A program made the translations under genes and the position numbers. A stretch of 64,000 nt of DNA from Candidatus Phyllobacterium onerii (GTDB lineage Bacteria > Pseudomonadota > Alphaproteobacteria > Rhizobiales > Rhizobiaceae). This document shows positions 26,242 through 35,951 of the stretch, in pieces; the stretch's first letter is position 1, and each line of letters opens with the position of its first letter. The notes below the pieces were generated by a model. That model had not been told where the DNA came from, did no database searches, and worked only from the letters and a program-made list of their open reading frames with translations. Location of the stretch: positions 248,001 to 312,000 of the forward strand of contig NZ_JAQMHX010000002.1 of the NCBI RefSeq assembly GCF_028331445.1, given 5' to 3'.

Positions 26242-26270
26242 GGCGGTGCTCGAAAGTCCACCGCCTTTTT
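26242..26270 (+). terminator. Rho-independent terminator
   Basis: Stem GGCGGTG/CACCGCC with a 10-base loop followed by TTTTTG. It lies in an otherwise empty region just before a 34-codon ORF, so it would end a transcript entering from the left whose gene is not identified. Confidence 0.5.
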
Positions 26271-26276
26271 GTTGGT

Positions 26277-26381
26277 ATGATGAATTTCACTCCGGTCGTT
26301 GTGGCCGAAAATCTGCTGACGCTGTGGCGCGATATGTGGGACGAAATGTGGCCCAAGGCGCTGACCGTTTCATGCGCCTGA
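26277..26381 (+). CDS. 34-residue Trp-rich small ORF
   Basis: Encodes MMNFTPVVVAENLLTLWRDM followed by WDEMWPKALTVSCA. The amphipathic Trp/Leu pattern looks like a real helix, yet no convincing ribosome site precedes it. It could be a fragment of a longer phasin-like protein. Not recognised with confidence. Confidence 0.3.
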   Translation: MMNFTPVVVAENLLTLWRDMWDEMWPKALTVSCA

Positions 26382-26399
26382 AATTGACAACAGATACGC

Positions 26400-26762
26400 A
26401 TGACAAAAGGCGATGATACGGCTAGGGCCGACAAGAAAGCTAAGGCGGCTGCAAGACTGCGTAAATGGCGCGCGGCCAATCCGCTGACTCCCGAACAGAA
26501 GGCGATGGCGATTGCGAGGGTCCGTAAATGGCGGGCGGCCAATCCGCTGGCTGCCAATCCACCGAGTCTCGAGCAGAAGGCGAAGGCAGCGGCTAAGGCG
26601 GCTGCAAGGATACGTAAATGGCGCGCTGCCAATCCGCTGAGTCCAGAGCAGAAGGCGGAGGCAGCGGCAAGGTCCCGGAAGTGGCGGCAGGCTCACAAAG
26701 AGCGCTACAGTGCGGACATGAAAGCTTTGCGCGATGCCAGTCGCGAACAATCCGACCTTTAG
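26400..26762 (+). CDS. Lys/Ala/Trp repeat protein
   Basis: A 120-residue, strongly basic protein built from four tandem copies of the unit RKWRAANPL-(T/S)PEQKA with a variable Ala/Lys linker; DNA copies start near 26459, 26522, 26610 and 26677. The last copy diverges (RKWRQAHKERYSADM). Similar RKWRAANP units occur next to HNH nuclease-like phage proteins, and one possibility is a nucleic-acid-binding helix array. No signal peptide. The next 240 bases to 27002 hold no gene. Confidence 0.55.
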   Translation: MTKGDDTARADKKAKAAARLRKWRAANPLTPEQKAMAIARVRKWRAANPLAANPPSLEQKAKAAAKAAARIRKWRAANPLSPEQKAEAAARSRKWRQAHKERYSADMKALRDASREQSDL

Positions 26763-27002
26763 CGCCAGGCTCTCGCTCCAAGGACGGCATTTCCGGTTGC
26801 GCGTTTTATTGGCATGCGCGATCTACCGTTCCCTTATGTAACATCACTGATCAATTCGGCGAAACCAAGAGCATTCGATCTGTTATCGAAGCGGAGATAT
26901 GGCTTGTTGCACATTGGCCGATAGGGAACGGCGACAATTCAAGGCAGCAAAGCGCGCTTGCTATGGCTTGCTCTATTTGGCGAGCTGCTATGGAGCAAAG
27001 CC

Positions 27003-27317
27003 TTAGGCTCTCGTCGGAAATAAAATAACTGCGGCACCTACCAGGCAGATCAATGCCACGGTCACGTCCCATCGATCCGGCTTGCTGTTCTGACCAGCCA
27101 CAACCACGAGATAGGCAACAATATAAACCCCACCATAGGCCGCATAGGCGCGTCCTGCTGCGGTAGTGTCAACCAAAGTAAGAAAGCAAACGACGCCAGT
27201 GAGACCATGCCGGGCATGATCCACAGCGGCGACTTGTCGAGCATGAGCCACGCCCAGAGAGAGGCACCCGGCGATCTTCGCAAGGGCGGCGCCGGCATAA
27301 ACGAGAATCGTCAACAT
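27003..27317 (-). pseudogene. YnfA-family membrane protein with compensating frameshifts
   Basis: The open frame starts MLTILVYAGAALAKIAGC and later reads LVDTTAAGRAYAAYGGVYI and KPDRWDVTVALICLVGAAVI, all clear YnfA (small multidrug-resistance-like) signatures. Between these, the expected YnfA sequence lies in the +1 frame: WAWLMLDKSPLWIMPGMVSL and then SWLWLV. So two internal stretches (about residues 20-43 and 72-82) are read out of frame although the total ORF stays open at about normal length. A conserved Glu (AEIAGC in relatives) is Lys here. Function is probably lost. Confidence 0.75.
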
Positions 27318-27589
27318 GGCTTCCACTTATAGATGGTTCCGCAGCGCGGGCTAGAGGCACTGTCATGGTGCTTTCTTCCCCACGTTCCGCCCGTTTTCAT
27401 CAGATGAACTTCGGTGTGACAGGCCGATCGATTGCCCTTTTAAATCAACAAACGTTTCGAATTTCCGTTTGCTACGACGGGTGGCAAACGCAGCAAAAGT
27501 TGAAACTCGATCTTCGAGTTATAAGTCCGATGATAGCCACTTCTCCACTTCGTATATTTTTTGTTTTGGCAACTCGCAAAACCTTGACA

Positions 27590-27706
27590 CCGCACAGCTC
27601 AATACCCAAATTTTTGCCGTCGGTCGCACTGTTTGGGCCGACAGTCAGGGAGCGCCAAGCTTCTTGGCGCGCCTCATTTCTATGTTGCTCAAAGGAGGAC
27701 TTAGCT
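27590..27706 (+). promoter_or_regulatory. ROSE-like RNA thermometer before hsp20
   Basis: The leader ends in TTGCTCAAAGGAGGAC (27685-27700), where TTGCTC can pair with the GGAGGA ribosome site, the hallmark of ROSE elements that repress rhizobial small heat-shock genes at low temperature. A second strong hairpin, GCGCCAAG/CTTGGCGC with a 3-base loop, lies at 27652-27670, and a GTCGG/CCGAC pairing lies just 5' of it. Melting with heat would free the ribosome site. Confidence 0.72.
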
Positions 27707-28183
27707 ATGAGAAGCAACGTCGATTTTTCCCCGTTCTACCGGTCGAGCGTCGGTTTCGACCGCATTTTCAACTTGCTTGAAAACTCCGCCCAGCCTCAGG
27801 GCTCGGACAAATGGCCGCCCTATGACATCGTCAAATTTGGCGAAGACAAATACCGGATTATCATCGCTGTAGCCGGTTTGTCGCAAGATGACCTGTCGAT
27901 CACCCATGAGCCTAATCTGCTTGTGGTAGAAGGCGAAAAGTCGGGCGAAGAGGAATTGCAGTACCTCCATCACGGATTGGCGCTGCGGCCATTCGTTCAC
28001 CGGTTCGAACTTGCCGACCATGTGACGGTTATCGATGCGCGTCTAGACAATGGGTTGCTAAGGATCGAACTCAAGAAAGAGATTCCCGAGGAGATGAAGC
28101 CGCGTCGGATTGCGATCGGCAATACCGGCAACACTATAGTCGGCGAAAGCTCCAAGCAGGTTAAAGACAACTACGCGGCGTGA
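27707..28183 (+). CDS. Small heat-shock protein Hsp20 (IbpA-like)
   Basis: Alpha-crystallin-type chaperone that holds unfolded proteins. The start at 27707 (MRSNVDFSPFYRSSVGFDRI) follows AAAGGAGGA and gives 158 residues, normal for rhizobial class A Hsp20; the frame is open far upstream but that is the leader. The crystallin domain runs from about 35 to 125 (PPYDIVKFGEDKYRIIIAVA, then LDNGLLRIELKKEIPEEMKP). The ROSE-like leader implies heat induction. A terminator hairpin follows. Confidence 0.93.
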   Translation: MRSNVDFSPFYRSSVGFDRIFNLLENSAQPQGSDKWPPYDIVKFGEDKYRIIIAVAGLSQDDLSITHEPNLLVVEGEKSGEEELQYLHHGLALRPFVHRFELADHVTVIDARLDNGLLRIELKKEIPEEMKPRRIAIGNTGNTIVGESSKQVKDNYAA

Positions 28184-28206
28184 TCATCAGAGCAAGCTAA
28201 GATCAC

Positions 28207-28234
28207 CTCCCGCCTCGGATCATCGGGGCGGGAG
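28207..28234 (+). terminator. Terminator hairpin after hsp20
   Basis: Stem CTCCCGCC/GGCGGGAG with a 12-base loop, 24 bases after the hsp20 stop. No long T-run follows on the + strand. Confidence 0.5.
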
Positions 28235-28303
28235 AGTATCAGGAGAACGTACAACAGTTAGCGGCACAGGCACGCTTTGTTTTGTCTTTGGGAGAGATAC
28301 AGC

Positions 28304-28777
28304 ATGCAAGCTACGATAATAAAACCATCGGGAAAACTGCCCGCCCCGCCAGAGCTTCTGCAAAAGATAAGGGCACAACAAGCTCCAAGTGATCCACCCC
28401 CCGCGTCGGTCGATCATTTGGATCGCATCGACGAATGCGAAGCTGCATTGAAGGCTGAGTTTCAAGGTCTGACCGAAGCAGCGCTGGAGGCTCGTTGATA
28501 TGAAGTTGCCGTTGCTTTGGCCAATCTGGGTGATCGGTTGGTTGATGAAACGGCCAGGACCGCCGGTTCCCAGGCTGACATTGCAATTGCCAAAGCGCTT
28601 TTCGAAATAAACGAGCGTTCTCCTGATAGCCACAGACAAGCCGACGCGGTGGCGCAAAGCCAAGGCTTGGTGTCGGTTCTAAGTACATTGTCCGCTGGCA
28701 AACATGGCATTGACGCACTCCAAAATGAGCTTTTATTGTCTACGTCGCTGGACCATGTAGTGGCGCCCCGTGATTGA
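28304..28777 (+). pseudogene. Small orphan gene split by an in-frame TGA
   Basis: From ATG 28304 (GGGAGAG upstream) the frame reads MQATIIKPSGKLPAPPELLQ and then KAEFQGLTEAALEAR before TGA at 28496-28498. It continues in the same frame with YEVAVALANLGDRLVDETAR to a stop at 28777. The region around the stop resembles the 126-residue protein at 35952 (GWTKEEVLAAMIEVADNTAL), so the TGA probably replaced a Trp codon. Total length would be about 157 residues. Function unknown. Confidence 0.6.
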
Positions 28778-28791
28778 GAGATGCCATGTGC

Positions 28792-28816
28792 TCCCGCCTA
28801 ACACTAGTGCGGGAGG
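28792..28816 (+). repeat. Inverted repeat before a small orphan gene
   Basis: CTCCCGC and GCGGGAG separated by 11 bases. The 3' arm overlaps the GGGAGG ribosome site of the gene at 28823, so it could act as a terminator of the upstream gene or hide that ribosome site. It uses the same CTCCCGC/GCGGGAG arms as the terminator at 28207. Confidence 0.4.
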
Positions 28817-28822
28817 GATATT

Positions 28823-28990
28823 ATGCCCCGTCAACTCAGGAAGCTGATCTACTCCAGTGAAGACTGGAGCCTAATGCAGAGTGCACTCCTGAATGCCACC
28901 AAAAAACTGAACAGAGATCAGGGCCACGAAGCGGGCGAGAGTCGCCGCTGGCGAGAAGTACGAAGTCGATTATCTTATGAAATCCGTTAA
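28823..28990 (+). CDS. 55-residue orphan related to the gene at 60335
   Basis: Starts MPRQLRKLIYSSEDWSLMQS after a GGGAGG ribosome site. The first half aligns by eye with the 80-residue protein at 60335 (FEKLTYSEDDWDIMQDAHLK). The second half is Arg-rich and may be out of frame, so this could be a shortened or shifted copy. No known function. Confidence 0.45.
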   Translation: MPRQLRKLIYSSEDWSLMQSALLNATKKLNRDQGHEAGESRRWREVRSRLSYEIR

Positions 28991-29095
28991 TCTGGGGCGA
29001 GCAACTGATAGCCAAGTGTACGAAGGCAACAGGCAGAAAATAGAGGCGGAGGTGTCGAAGAGAAAAAACGTCCGAAAACCTATGCTCACCTCTAA

Positions 29096-29332
29096 GAGTT
29101 CCTTGCAGCTGCGCGTCACTTTGGCGTCGCTTCGAGACTGCAATCGTGGTCATACAAAAAGTTGATTGCATGGGGTGAGCTTCGAGAAGACCAACGTCAC
29201 TATAATTTAATCGGCCGGGCGCATATGGCCACCGGATACCGATTGCACTCGATCGATAAACGTTTTCAGCGGCTGCTTGATCGATTGGACGATGCGGAAC
29301 AAGCGCAATTGGTGCGAGACGGCCAAGCTTGA
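29096..29332 (+). pseudogene. Start-less coding remnant
   Basis: A + strand frame reads EFLAAARHFGVASRLQSWSY followed by KKLIAWGELREDQRHYNLIG and DRLDDAEQAQLVRDGQA. It has protein-like composition but an in-frame TAA lies immediately before it and no start codon is present. It looks like the body of a small protein that lost its 5' end. Not recognised. Confidence 0.4.
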
Positions 29333-29435
29333 GAATTCGTGTCCAGTTATCCAACCTGTCCTGGCCTATGTCGACTTTAGACTCATTCCCTCCCCTCGCA
29401 ATGACGGCAAAGCTGAGCTAGGTTGGTTGACAACC

Positions 29436-30026
29436 ATGTGCAACGACTATGAGCAGCATATCCGTTGGGCCGAATACTGCGATATGATGCAGAAGCTAGA
29501 GCTTGGCATTCCTGCGCATCAGAGCGAACTCGATCTTCCGCGGGCCGATGACGTTAGGATCAACGATATGGCTCCCGTGATGCACGCTACCGGAGACAAT
29601 ATCGCACTATCGCAAATGAATTTCAGTTTCCCACCAACCGGGCGTGGTGGCCCCGTGTTCAATTTCCGGTCGGAGGGCCGTCAGTTTGCCAATAGCAAAC
29701 GTTGCCTTATCCCGGCGAGCGCATTCTTCGAATTCACGGGCAAGAAATATCCGAAAGCGAAGCATCGGTTCACGTTGAACGATGCAACCTTCCTGGCGAT
29801 CGCCGGCATCTGGCGCGAGGGACAGGGCAACCATCCCGCCGCCTTTACGATGTTGACAACGATGCCGGGACGTGACGTCGAACCGTATCACAATCGCCAA
29901 GTGGTCGTGCTTCGCCCTGAAAACTGGGCCGCCTGGATTTACTTGACGAAACCCGAGGCAGAACTGCTGCGACCGCTCCCGGGAGGGTCACTCATCGCTG
30001 AGACGGTGCGGGCTGGGATCGACTGA
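29436..30026 (+). CDS. SRAP family abasic-site-processing protein (YedK/HMCES-like)
   Basis: A 196-residue SOS-response-associated peptidase family protein that would form a covalent shield on abasic sites in single-stranded DNA. Cys2 is exposed by Met removal (MCNDYEQHIRWAEYCDMM). Other family marks are CLIPASAFFEFTGKK, FAIAGIW-like FLAIAGIWREG and PYHNRQVVVL near residue 152. The start at 29436 is required to place Cys at position 2; the upstream open frame is ignored. It lies 300 bases from the end of the dnaE2 operon, facing it, which fits a DNA-damage neighbourhood. No LexA box was seen in its upstream region, and 30027-30323 shows nothing. Confidence 0.9.
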   Translation: MCNDYEQHIRWAEYCDMMQKLELGIPAHQSELDLPRADDVRINDMAPVMHATGDNIALSQMNFSFPPTGRGGPVFNFRSEGRQFANSKRCLIPASAFFEFTGKKYPKAKHRFTLNDATFLAIAGIWREGQGNHPAAFTMLTTMPGRDVEPYHNRQVVVLRPENWAAWIYLTKPEAELLRPLPGGSLIAETVRAGID

Positions 30027-30323
30027 CTTGCAAAGGATCGTGCAGCTGAAACGGCAAGCCGAGGCGAGAGCTATCTTTCGAAGACGGAACGGCATCTTCT
30101 ACTTTTGGCAGGCGGGATCGGGCGATCCGGGGCAGAATTCTACGCCTCAGTCTCCGGGGTGGACGTCGGACTAAAACCGAAACCCTTGGTTGCATTGAAC
30201 GATTTCACAGTACCGGTTACCACGATTAATCCTCCCGATAGCAATTCAATAGTATCGTTATCGCTCGACGCATCCCCTATCAAGCCTTTGCGCCGGGTAA
30301 GTATGATCTTGCGATCCCCTCCT

Positions 30324-33300
30324 CTATTTGAAATCGCGGGTCTTCACTTTGATCGTATCAATGTGCCCATAGGGATCAAAGAAGTCGCGCGTCTTCATGC
30401 CCTTTGGTACCGAGCGCGGATCGGCTGCAGGAATGCTGTGATGGAATTCGTCGCCGCGTCCATGCGGCAACGGAAATTCTGCATCCCGATCGCCAACACT
30501 TGCGAGTTCCGACGACAGATCCGTCAACCTGTTGGCGACGAGGTGGACGACATCGCCTTCCCGCTGGATCTTGCCCTTGATGGCCATCATGCCTGCAGAC
30601 AACACGATGTGACGATATTTTTCGAATACCTTGACCCAGACGACCAGATTGGCGATGCCCGTTTCGTCCTCGATTGTAATGAACATAACGCCCTTGGCCG
30701 ATCCAGGGCGTTGTCGAACCAGAACCAGACCCGCCGTTTCAACCCATCGTCCGTCACGCGACTGCATGGCTTCGGCGCAAGATATGATGCGGCGATGACG
30801 CAGGCTCTGTCTCAGGAAGGCGATCGGGTGATCGCGCAGGGTCAGTCCGACATGGCGATAGTCCTCAACAACCTCGCCGCCGGCCTTCATGGGCTGAAGC
30901 TGGACGGTAGGTTCCTGCAGTTCCGGCACTGTTTGCGCTGCGCGAACTGACGCGCTCGCAAACAATGGCAGCGGTTCATCGCGCAGTGCCTTGATCGCCC
31001 AGAGTGCTTCGCGCCGTGCCAATCCGAGGGACGGTTGAAAGGCGTCGGCTTCCGCCAGCTCCACCAAAGATGACGTCGAGACCCCTGCCCGTCGCCAGAG
31101 GTCATCAACGGAAACGAAGGGCTCGTCGCTGCGAGTGCCGATGATCTTCGCAGCCTCCTTGTTGGCGAGTCCTCGAACGATCCGCATGCCGAGGCGTACG
31201 GCAAACCTTTCCTCGACGTCTGTCGGTTCCAGCGTGCAGTCCCAGCGGGAGGCATTGATGCAGACGGGTCTGATCTCGACACCATGATCGCGGGCATCAC
31301 GGACGATCTGCGCCGGAGCGTAGAACCCCATCGGCTGCGCATTGAGAAGCGCCGCACAGAAGACGTCGGGATGCCAGCATTTCAACCAGGAGGAGGCATA
31401 GGCGATGAGGGCGAACGACGCTGCGTGGCTTTCCGGAAAGCCATAGGAACCGAAGCCTTCAAGCTGTTTGAAGGTACGTTCGGCAAACGCGCGCTCATAG
31501 CCGTTGGCCACCATGCCCTCGATGAGCTTGGTGCCAAACTTCGAAACGCCGCCCGTGTGCTTGAAGGTGGCCATTGCCCTTCGCAACTGATCGGCCTCGC
31601 CCGGGGTAAAACCCGCACACTCGATGGCAACCCGCATCGCCTGTTCCTGGAACAACGGCACCCCGAGCGTCTTGCCAAGAACCTTTTCCAGTTCAGGCTT
31701 GGGATAGACAACCTCTTCCTTGCCCTCACGCCGTCGCAGATAGGGATGCACCATGTCACCCTGGATTGGGCCCGGGCGCACAATGGCGACTTCAATGACA
31801 AGGTCATAGAAGGTGCGTGGCTTGATCCGCGGCAGCATCGACATCTGCGCCCGGCTCTCGATCTGGAACGTGCCGAGCGTGTCGGCCTTGCGGATCATCG
31901 CATAGGTGCGCGGGTCCTCAGCGGGAATGGTTGCCAGATTAAGATTGATGCCTTTGTGCTCGGCAAGAAGATCGAAGCCGCGTTTCATGCAAGACAGCAT
32001 GCCGAGCGCCAGGCAGTCGACCTTCATGAATTTGAGGATATCGATGTCGTCCTTGTCCCATTCGATGACCTGACGGTCGGGCATGGCTGCCGGCTCGATC
32101 GGCACCAGCTCATCAAGCCTGTCATGGGTCAGCACGAACCCGCCCGGGTGCTGCGACAGGTGACGCGGCGCTCCCGCCAGTTGATGTGCGAGATCAAGTG
32201 CCAGCCGCAAACGTCTGTCGGACATGTTCAAATTGAGGTTCCGGGCATGTTTGGCCTCAACATCTTCGCCCCAACCCCAGACCTGTGATGACAGCATCTT
32301 CGTTACGTCTTCAGGCAATCCCAACGCCTTGCCGACATCGCGCAAGGCGCCCTTGGCCCGATAGCGAATGACGGTCGAACAAAGGGCAGCGTGATTGCGG
32401 CCATAGGTTTCGAACACCCATTGCATGACGATCTCACGGCGCTCGTGTTCGAAGTCGACGTCAATATCGGGCGGCTCGCGTCGTTCTTCCGAGACGAAGC
32501 GTTCGAACAGAAGATCGTTGCGTTCCGGATCGATCGAGGTGATGCCAAGCACATAGCAGACGGCGCTGTTGGCAGCCGATCCCCTGCCCTGGCAAAGGAT
32601 GTCACGCGAGCGGGCGAAGCGGACAATGGAATTGACCGTCAGGAAGTATGGCGCGTATTCGAGCGTCTCGATCAGCTTCAGCTCGTGCTTCAATGTTGCG
32701 ATGACTTTGTCGGGCAATCCTTCCGGATAGCGCTCAGTGGCGCTTTCCCAAGTCATTTTCTCCAACGCCTGTTGAGCGGACAGTCCCGGCAACGTACGCT
32801 CCTGAGGATATTGATAGGCAAGTTCGTCGAGGGAGAAATGGCAGCGGCGGGCAATCTCATGCGTTCTGGCCAGCGCCTGCGGATAGCGGCTGAACAGCCG
32901 CGCCATTTCTTCCGGCGGCTTCAGATAGCGGTCCGCATGACGTTCGCGCCGGTAGCCCGCATCGTCGATGCTGACATTGTGGCGGATGCAGGTAACGACA
33001 TCCTGCAAGATGCGGCGGTCGGGAGTATGGAAGAGCACGTCATTGGTGACGACAGTCGGAACCTGTGCGTGTGCCGCCAAATTGGACAGGCCGTGCAGCC
33101 GCAACTGATCATTCGGCCGTCGTCTCAGCGTCAAAGCCATGTAAGCCCTGTCGGAGAAGAACTCCCGCAGCTTGCGCAGCTGGATCGCACAGAGATCGTC
33201 CGCCTGTTCCGGCAACAGAACGGCGATCAAGCCTTCGCCGTAAGCCACAACATCCGACCAATCGAGAATGCACCTGGCCTTGCCGCCGCGCTTCTTGCCG

Positions 33301-33590
33301 AGCGACAGCAGACGGCAGAGACGGGAATAGGCTGGTCGGTCTGTTGGGTAAACCAGGATCGACATACCGTCCGTGAGGTCGAGACGGCAACCGACGATCA
33401 ATCTGACCCCTGCGTCCTTGGCGGCCTGATGTGCGCGAACGATCCCGGCGAGGCTGTTGCGATCGACTATAGCCAAGGCCTCGATGCCGAGCATTGCCGC
33501 CTGACCGAACAATTCCTCGCAGGAACTGGCTCCCCGCAGAAAGGAGAAGTGCGACGTCACCTGCAATTCTGCGTAGCGATGCTCGTTCAT
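30324..33590 (-). CDS. dnaE2: Error-prone DNA polymerase DnaE2 (ImuC)
   Basis: C-family translesion polymerase acting with ImuA and ImuB. The start at 33590 gives an ATGA overlap with imuB and 1088 residues ([20 protein letters not shown]); a start at 33614 is also open. The N-terminal PHP domain reads [20 protein letters not shown]. The palm shows [16 protein letters not shown] and catalytic acidic residues in [20 protein letters not shown]. The tail includes an OB-type domain ([20 protein letters not shown]). The PHP motif has Asp-Arg in place of the common Asp-His, in keeping with DnaE2 lacking proofreading. Confidence 0.96.
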   Translation of the reverse strand: MNEHRYAELQVTSHFSFLRGASSCEELFGQAAMLGIEALAIVDRNSLAGIVRAHQAAKDAGVRLIVGCRLDLTDGMSILVYPTDRPAYSRLCRLLSLGKKRGGKARCILDWSDVVAYGEGLIAVLLPEQADDLCAIQLRKLREFFSDRAYMALTLRRRPNDQLRLHGLSNLAAHAQVPTVVTNDVLFHTPDRRILQDVVTCIRHNVSIDDAGYRRERHADRYLKPPEEMARLFSRYPQALARTHEIARRCHFSLDELAYQYPQERTLPGLSAQQALEKMTWESATERYPEGLPDKVIATLKHELKLIETLEYAPYFLTVNSIVRFARSRDILCQGRGSAANSAVCYVLGITSIDPERNDLLFERFVSEERREPPDIDVDFEHERREIVMQWVFETYGRNHAALCSTVIRYRAKGALRDVGKALGLPEDVTKMLSSQVWGWGEDVEAKHARNLNLNMSDRRLRLALDLAHQLAGAPRHLSQHPGGFVLTHDRLDELVPIEPAAMPDRQVIEWDKDDIDILKFMKVDCLALGMLSCMKRGFDLLAEHKGINLNLATIPAEDPRTYAMIRKADTLGTFQIESRAQMSMLPRIKPRTFYDLVIEVAIVRPGPIQGDMVHPYLRRREGKEEVVYPKPELEKVLGKTLGVPLFQEQAMRVAIECAGFTPGEADQLRRAMATFKHTGGVSKFGTKLIEGMVANGYERAFAERTFKQLEGFGSYGFPESHAASFALIAYASSWLKCWHPDVFCAALLNAQPMGFYAPAQIVRDARDHGVEIRPVCINASRWDCTLEPTDVEERFAVRLGMRIVRGLANKEAAKIIGTRSDEPFVSVDDLWRRAGVSTSSLVELAEADAFQPSLGLARREALWAIKALRDEPLPLFASASVRAAQTVPELQEPTVQLQPMKAGGEVVEDYRHVGLTLRDHPIAFLRQSLRHRRIISCAEAMQSRDGRWVETAGLVLVRQRPGSAKGVMFITIEDETGIANLVVWVKVFEKYRHIVLSAGMMAIKGKIQREGDVVHLVANRLTDLSSELASVGDRDAEFPLPHGRGDEFHHSIPAADPRSVPKGMKTRDFFDPYGHIDTIKVKTRDFK

Positions 33591-35110
33591 CCGAACAATC
33601 CGTGCATGAACCAATGATGTGACCCTGTCTCGGTATTTTCGCCGTCGCCTGACCTATAGATCCAGAACCGTTCGCCCGCCTCGTTCTCGACGATGAAATA
33701 GTCCCTGACAGCAACCATCTCCGCATCGCGGTGCCACCACTCACCGAACACTCTTTCTGGTCCATCGGCTCGTTTGACGCGGTGGCGAATGCCCCGCCAG
33801 GTGAACGAGGCGGGAGGATGATCGGGCAGCAACGCAACGGTTTCGATGCGCTCGGGAGATTTCAGCAACCGCGTCGGCCGCGGCCAATCCGCGGGCCAGT
33901 TCTCCAAAGTCTCGGGCGACAGTGCCGCGATGCGTTTGACCGAGCGTTCGGGCACGTCACTCGGAACGGCAGCAACGCGATAAATGCGTGTTTCGCCGAC
34001 ACGGTTGGTGAGCGTGTCAACTAATCCCGAAACATCAGCCTCGGGTTCCGCAATCAACGAGGATATGGTCTGCTTCATGCCGAGCGGCTCGGCGACCGCC
34101 GCGACGAGATTCATGATCTCGATGCCGAAGCCCGGATCGATCGTGCCGATCTTGTCGCAGAGCAGCCGTGTCAAACGCTTCACATCGCGGACCGGAAGCG
34201 CTGTTGCGACACGGACCGCTTCGATACGGTTGTCGACCCGGTGCAGCAGCAGATCGAGACGTCTGGCTCCAAGACCCCTTGTTTCCAGCAAACCGCAGAG
34301 TTGTTCGACCAGTTTACCGATGTAGCGGGCAATGGTTTCGGCGGCACCGATCGGTTCGGCGAAGGCGCGCCGCACCTCGATCAGGTCCGGCGTCCGGATC
34401 GGGTCGATTGGTTCAGCCAAACTTCCAAATGCCTGATCAAGCCGCCGCCCGATCTCGGGTCCAAAACGCAAGGCCAGCGGTGCGCGGGGTGTTGCGCCAA
34501 GTTGGCCTATACTGGAAAAACCCAGGACCCGCAGCGCCTCGACGGTATCAACAGTCAAACGCAGCGCGTTGATGGGCAACTCCGCCAAGGCTGCTGCGTT
34601 GGCACCCGGCGGCACGATCAGCGTCGGGGAGGCACAGGTACGCGCAACCGCGTGTGCCGTACCCCATGTGTCCGCGATCGCTGCGCATGCGGCGATACCT
34701 GACGCGCGAAACCTCTGAACCATTTCATCGAGCATCGCCTGCTCGCCTCCACGCAAGTGGTCAGCGCCGGTGGTGTCGAGAACAATGCCGTCGGGATAGT
34801 CGGCGGCAACGATCGGCGCGTAACGCTGCATCGCCCACAGCGCCATCCGTTCAAGCGCTTCAGCATCCGCTTTCGGATCCGCATCCATGGTAATGAGCCC
34901 ACTGAACAGGGCCTGTGCCTTGGTTGCCGCCATGCCGACGCGCAATCCCGCCCTGAGGGCTGGCGTGTTGACGGCGGTCACCACCCGACGACGTGCATCG
35001 CGACCGATGAGAACGAGCGGAGCCTCAGGCGGAGGCGCGGCGTCGCCCAATTTCCTTCTGAGGCGATCCGTAGACCACCTCGGAAGGAAGAGCGAGACGA
35101 CCCTTGTCAT
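33587..35110 (-). CDS. imuB: ImuB, Y-family polymerase-like protein
   Basis: Catalytically inactive Y-family polymerase homologue that links DnaE2 to the sliding clamp. Start [20 protein letters not shown] at 35110 gives 507 residues; an ATG at 35149 would add 13. The Y-family fold is visible in [20 protein letters not shown] and [20 protein letters not shown]. The normal acidic metal ligands are not apparent, as in other ImuB proteins. The C-terminus ends [10 protein letters not shown] as usual. It overlaps imuA by 86 bases. Confidence 0.95.
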   Translation of the reverse strand: MTRVVSLFLPRWSTDRLRRKLGDAAPPPEAPLVLIGRDARRRVVTAVNTPALRAGLRVGMAATKAQALFSGLITMDADPKADAEALERMALWAMQRYAPIVAADYPDGIVLDTTGADHLRGGEQAMLDEMVQRFRASGIAACAAIADTWGTAHAVARTCASPTLIVPPGANAAALAELPINALRLTVDTVEALRVLGFSSIGQLGATPRAPLALRFGPEIGRRLDQAFGSLAEPIDPIRTPDLIEVRRAFAEPIGAAETIARYIGKLVEQLCGLLETRGLGARRLDLLLHRVDNRIEAVRVATALPVRDVKRLTRLLCDKIGTIDPGFGIEIMNLVAAVAEPLGMKQTISSLIAEPEADVSGLVDTLTNRVGETRIYRVAAVPSDVPERSVKRIAALSPETLENWPADWPRPTRLLKSPERIETVALLPDHPPASFTWRGIRHRVKRADGPERVFGEWWHRDAEMVAVRDYFIVENEAGERFWIYRSGDGENTETGSHHWFMHGLFG

Positions 35111-35786
35111 CGCAGGCCTCCACTTCGAAATCGGCTGATTCTCCGGCACGGCAGCGGATCAGTTCTAGCTGCCAGCGCGCACGCCCGACGCCGGGCACGG
35201 GCAGAGGTGATGATGGCAGCGCAGACACACGCCACCGCGTGACGGACGCCGTCGGCTGGCCAAAGTCTGCTGCCTCGGTCTGCCGCCGCCAGCGCCGCAC
35301 TGCGATGCCAATGGTGCCGGACCCTTCTGCGGCGAGTTGGAGCCGACGGGATGATGTCATCGACAGCCGCGCAACCTCGGCGACAACCGCACCAAGACCG
35401 CCATGGCGCAGGCCCTCTTCGAAGCAGGCAAGCACGGCCTTTTCGTCGCCAGCCTCTACATAGATGACGCGATTGCTTCCCAATCCAACATGGGCGATCG
35501 CCGGAGCAAAGAGGTCCTGCCGGGTGATGCACCACAGGACCTTGCCTTTGGTCCGCGCCGCGACGCCTGCCGCGAACAGCGCCGCAGCAGCACCATCAAT
35601 CGCTCCGTTGCCTCCGCCGGCCACTTCGTGCAGGCAGCCGAGGGTAAGGCCTCCACCCGGCAACACGCGATCTATCGCCTTAAGGCCGAACGGCAGCACC
35701 TCGGCCCCGCGTGCCCTGCCCCCCTCGAGCCGCGCTATGCGCTCACGAAGTTGGGCAATGACGGGCTTGGTGACGACGTCGTTCAC
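35025..35786 (-). CDS. imuA: ImuA, RecA-like mutagenesis protein
   Basis: First gene of the SOS mutagenesis operon; RecA/SulA-like partner of ImuB and DnaE2. GTG 35786 (VNDVVTKPVIAQLRERIARL) has AAAGGA 6 bases upstream and is preferred to TTG 35801. The 253 residues include LPFGLKAIDRVLPGGGLTLG and a RecA-like core. A LexA box sits about 40 bases upstream. The long overlap with imuB indicates coupled translation. Confidence 0.92.
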   Translation of the reverse strand: MNDVVTKPVIAQLRERIARLEGGRARGAEVLPFGLKAIDRVLPGGGLTLGCLHEVAGGGNGAIDGAAAALFAAGVAARTKGKVLWCITRQDLFAPAIAHVGLGSNRVIYVEAGDEKAVLACFEEGLRHGGLGAVVAEVARLSMTSSRRLQLAAEGSGTIGIAVRRWRRQTEAADFGQPTASVTRWRVSALPSSPLPVPGVGRARWQLELIRCRAGESADFEVEACDDKGRLALPSEVVYGSPQKEIGRRRASA

Positions 35787-35827
35787 GCATGGTCCTTTCA
35801 ACGCAGCAATGCATATGGGATTAAATT

Positions 35828-35842
35828 GTTCCTCTTTTGTTC
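35828..35842 (-). promoter_or_regulatory. LexA (SOS) box of imuA-imuB-dnaE2
   Basis: GTTC-CTCTTTT-GTTC is an exact match to the alphaproteobacterial LexA operator GTTC-N7-GTTC. Its position just before imuA predicts repression by LexA and induction after DNA damage. Confidence 0.85.
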
Positions 35843-35951
35843 TTATTTTGTGTCTAAAGAGTCAACAGGGTTGGCAGACCGGATTTGCTTCACGAAGGCT
35901 AAGCCACGGATTCACAACAATCTTATATTTAACGAGGTAGACGCTGGCGGA

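Noticed and set aside
31284-32288. + strand 334-codon ORF inside dnaE2
   Set aside because: Mirror of a high-GC gene; His/Arg-rich with no domain, while dnaE2 on the other strand has all polymerase motifs.
32391-33617. + strand 408-codon ORF inside dnaE2
   Set aside because: Same reason: an antisense shadow created by third-position GC bias.
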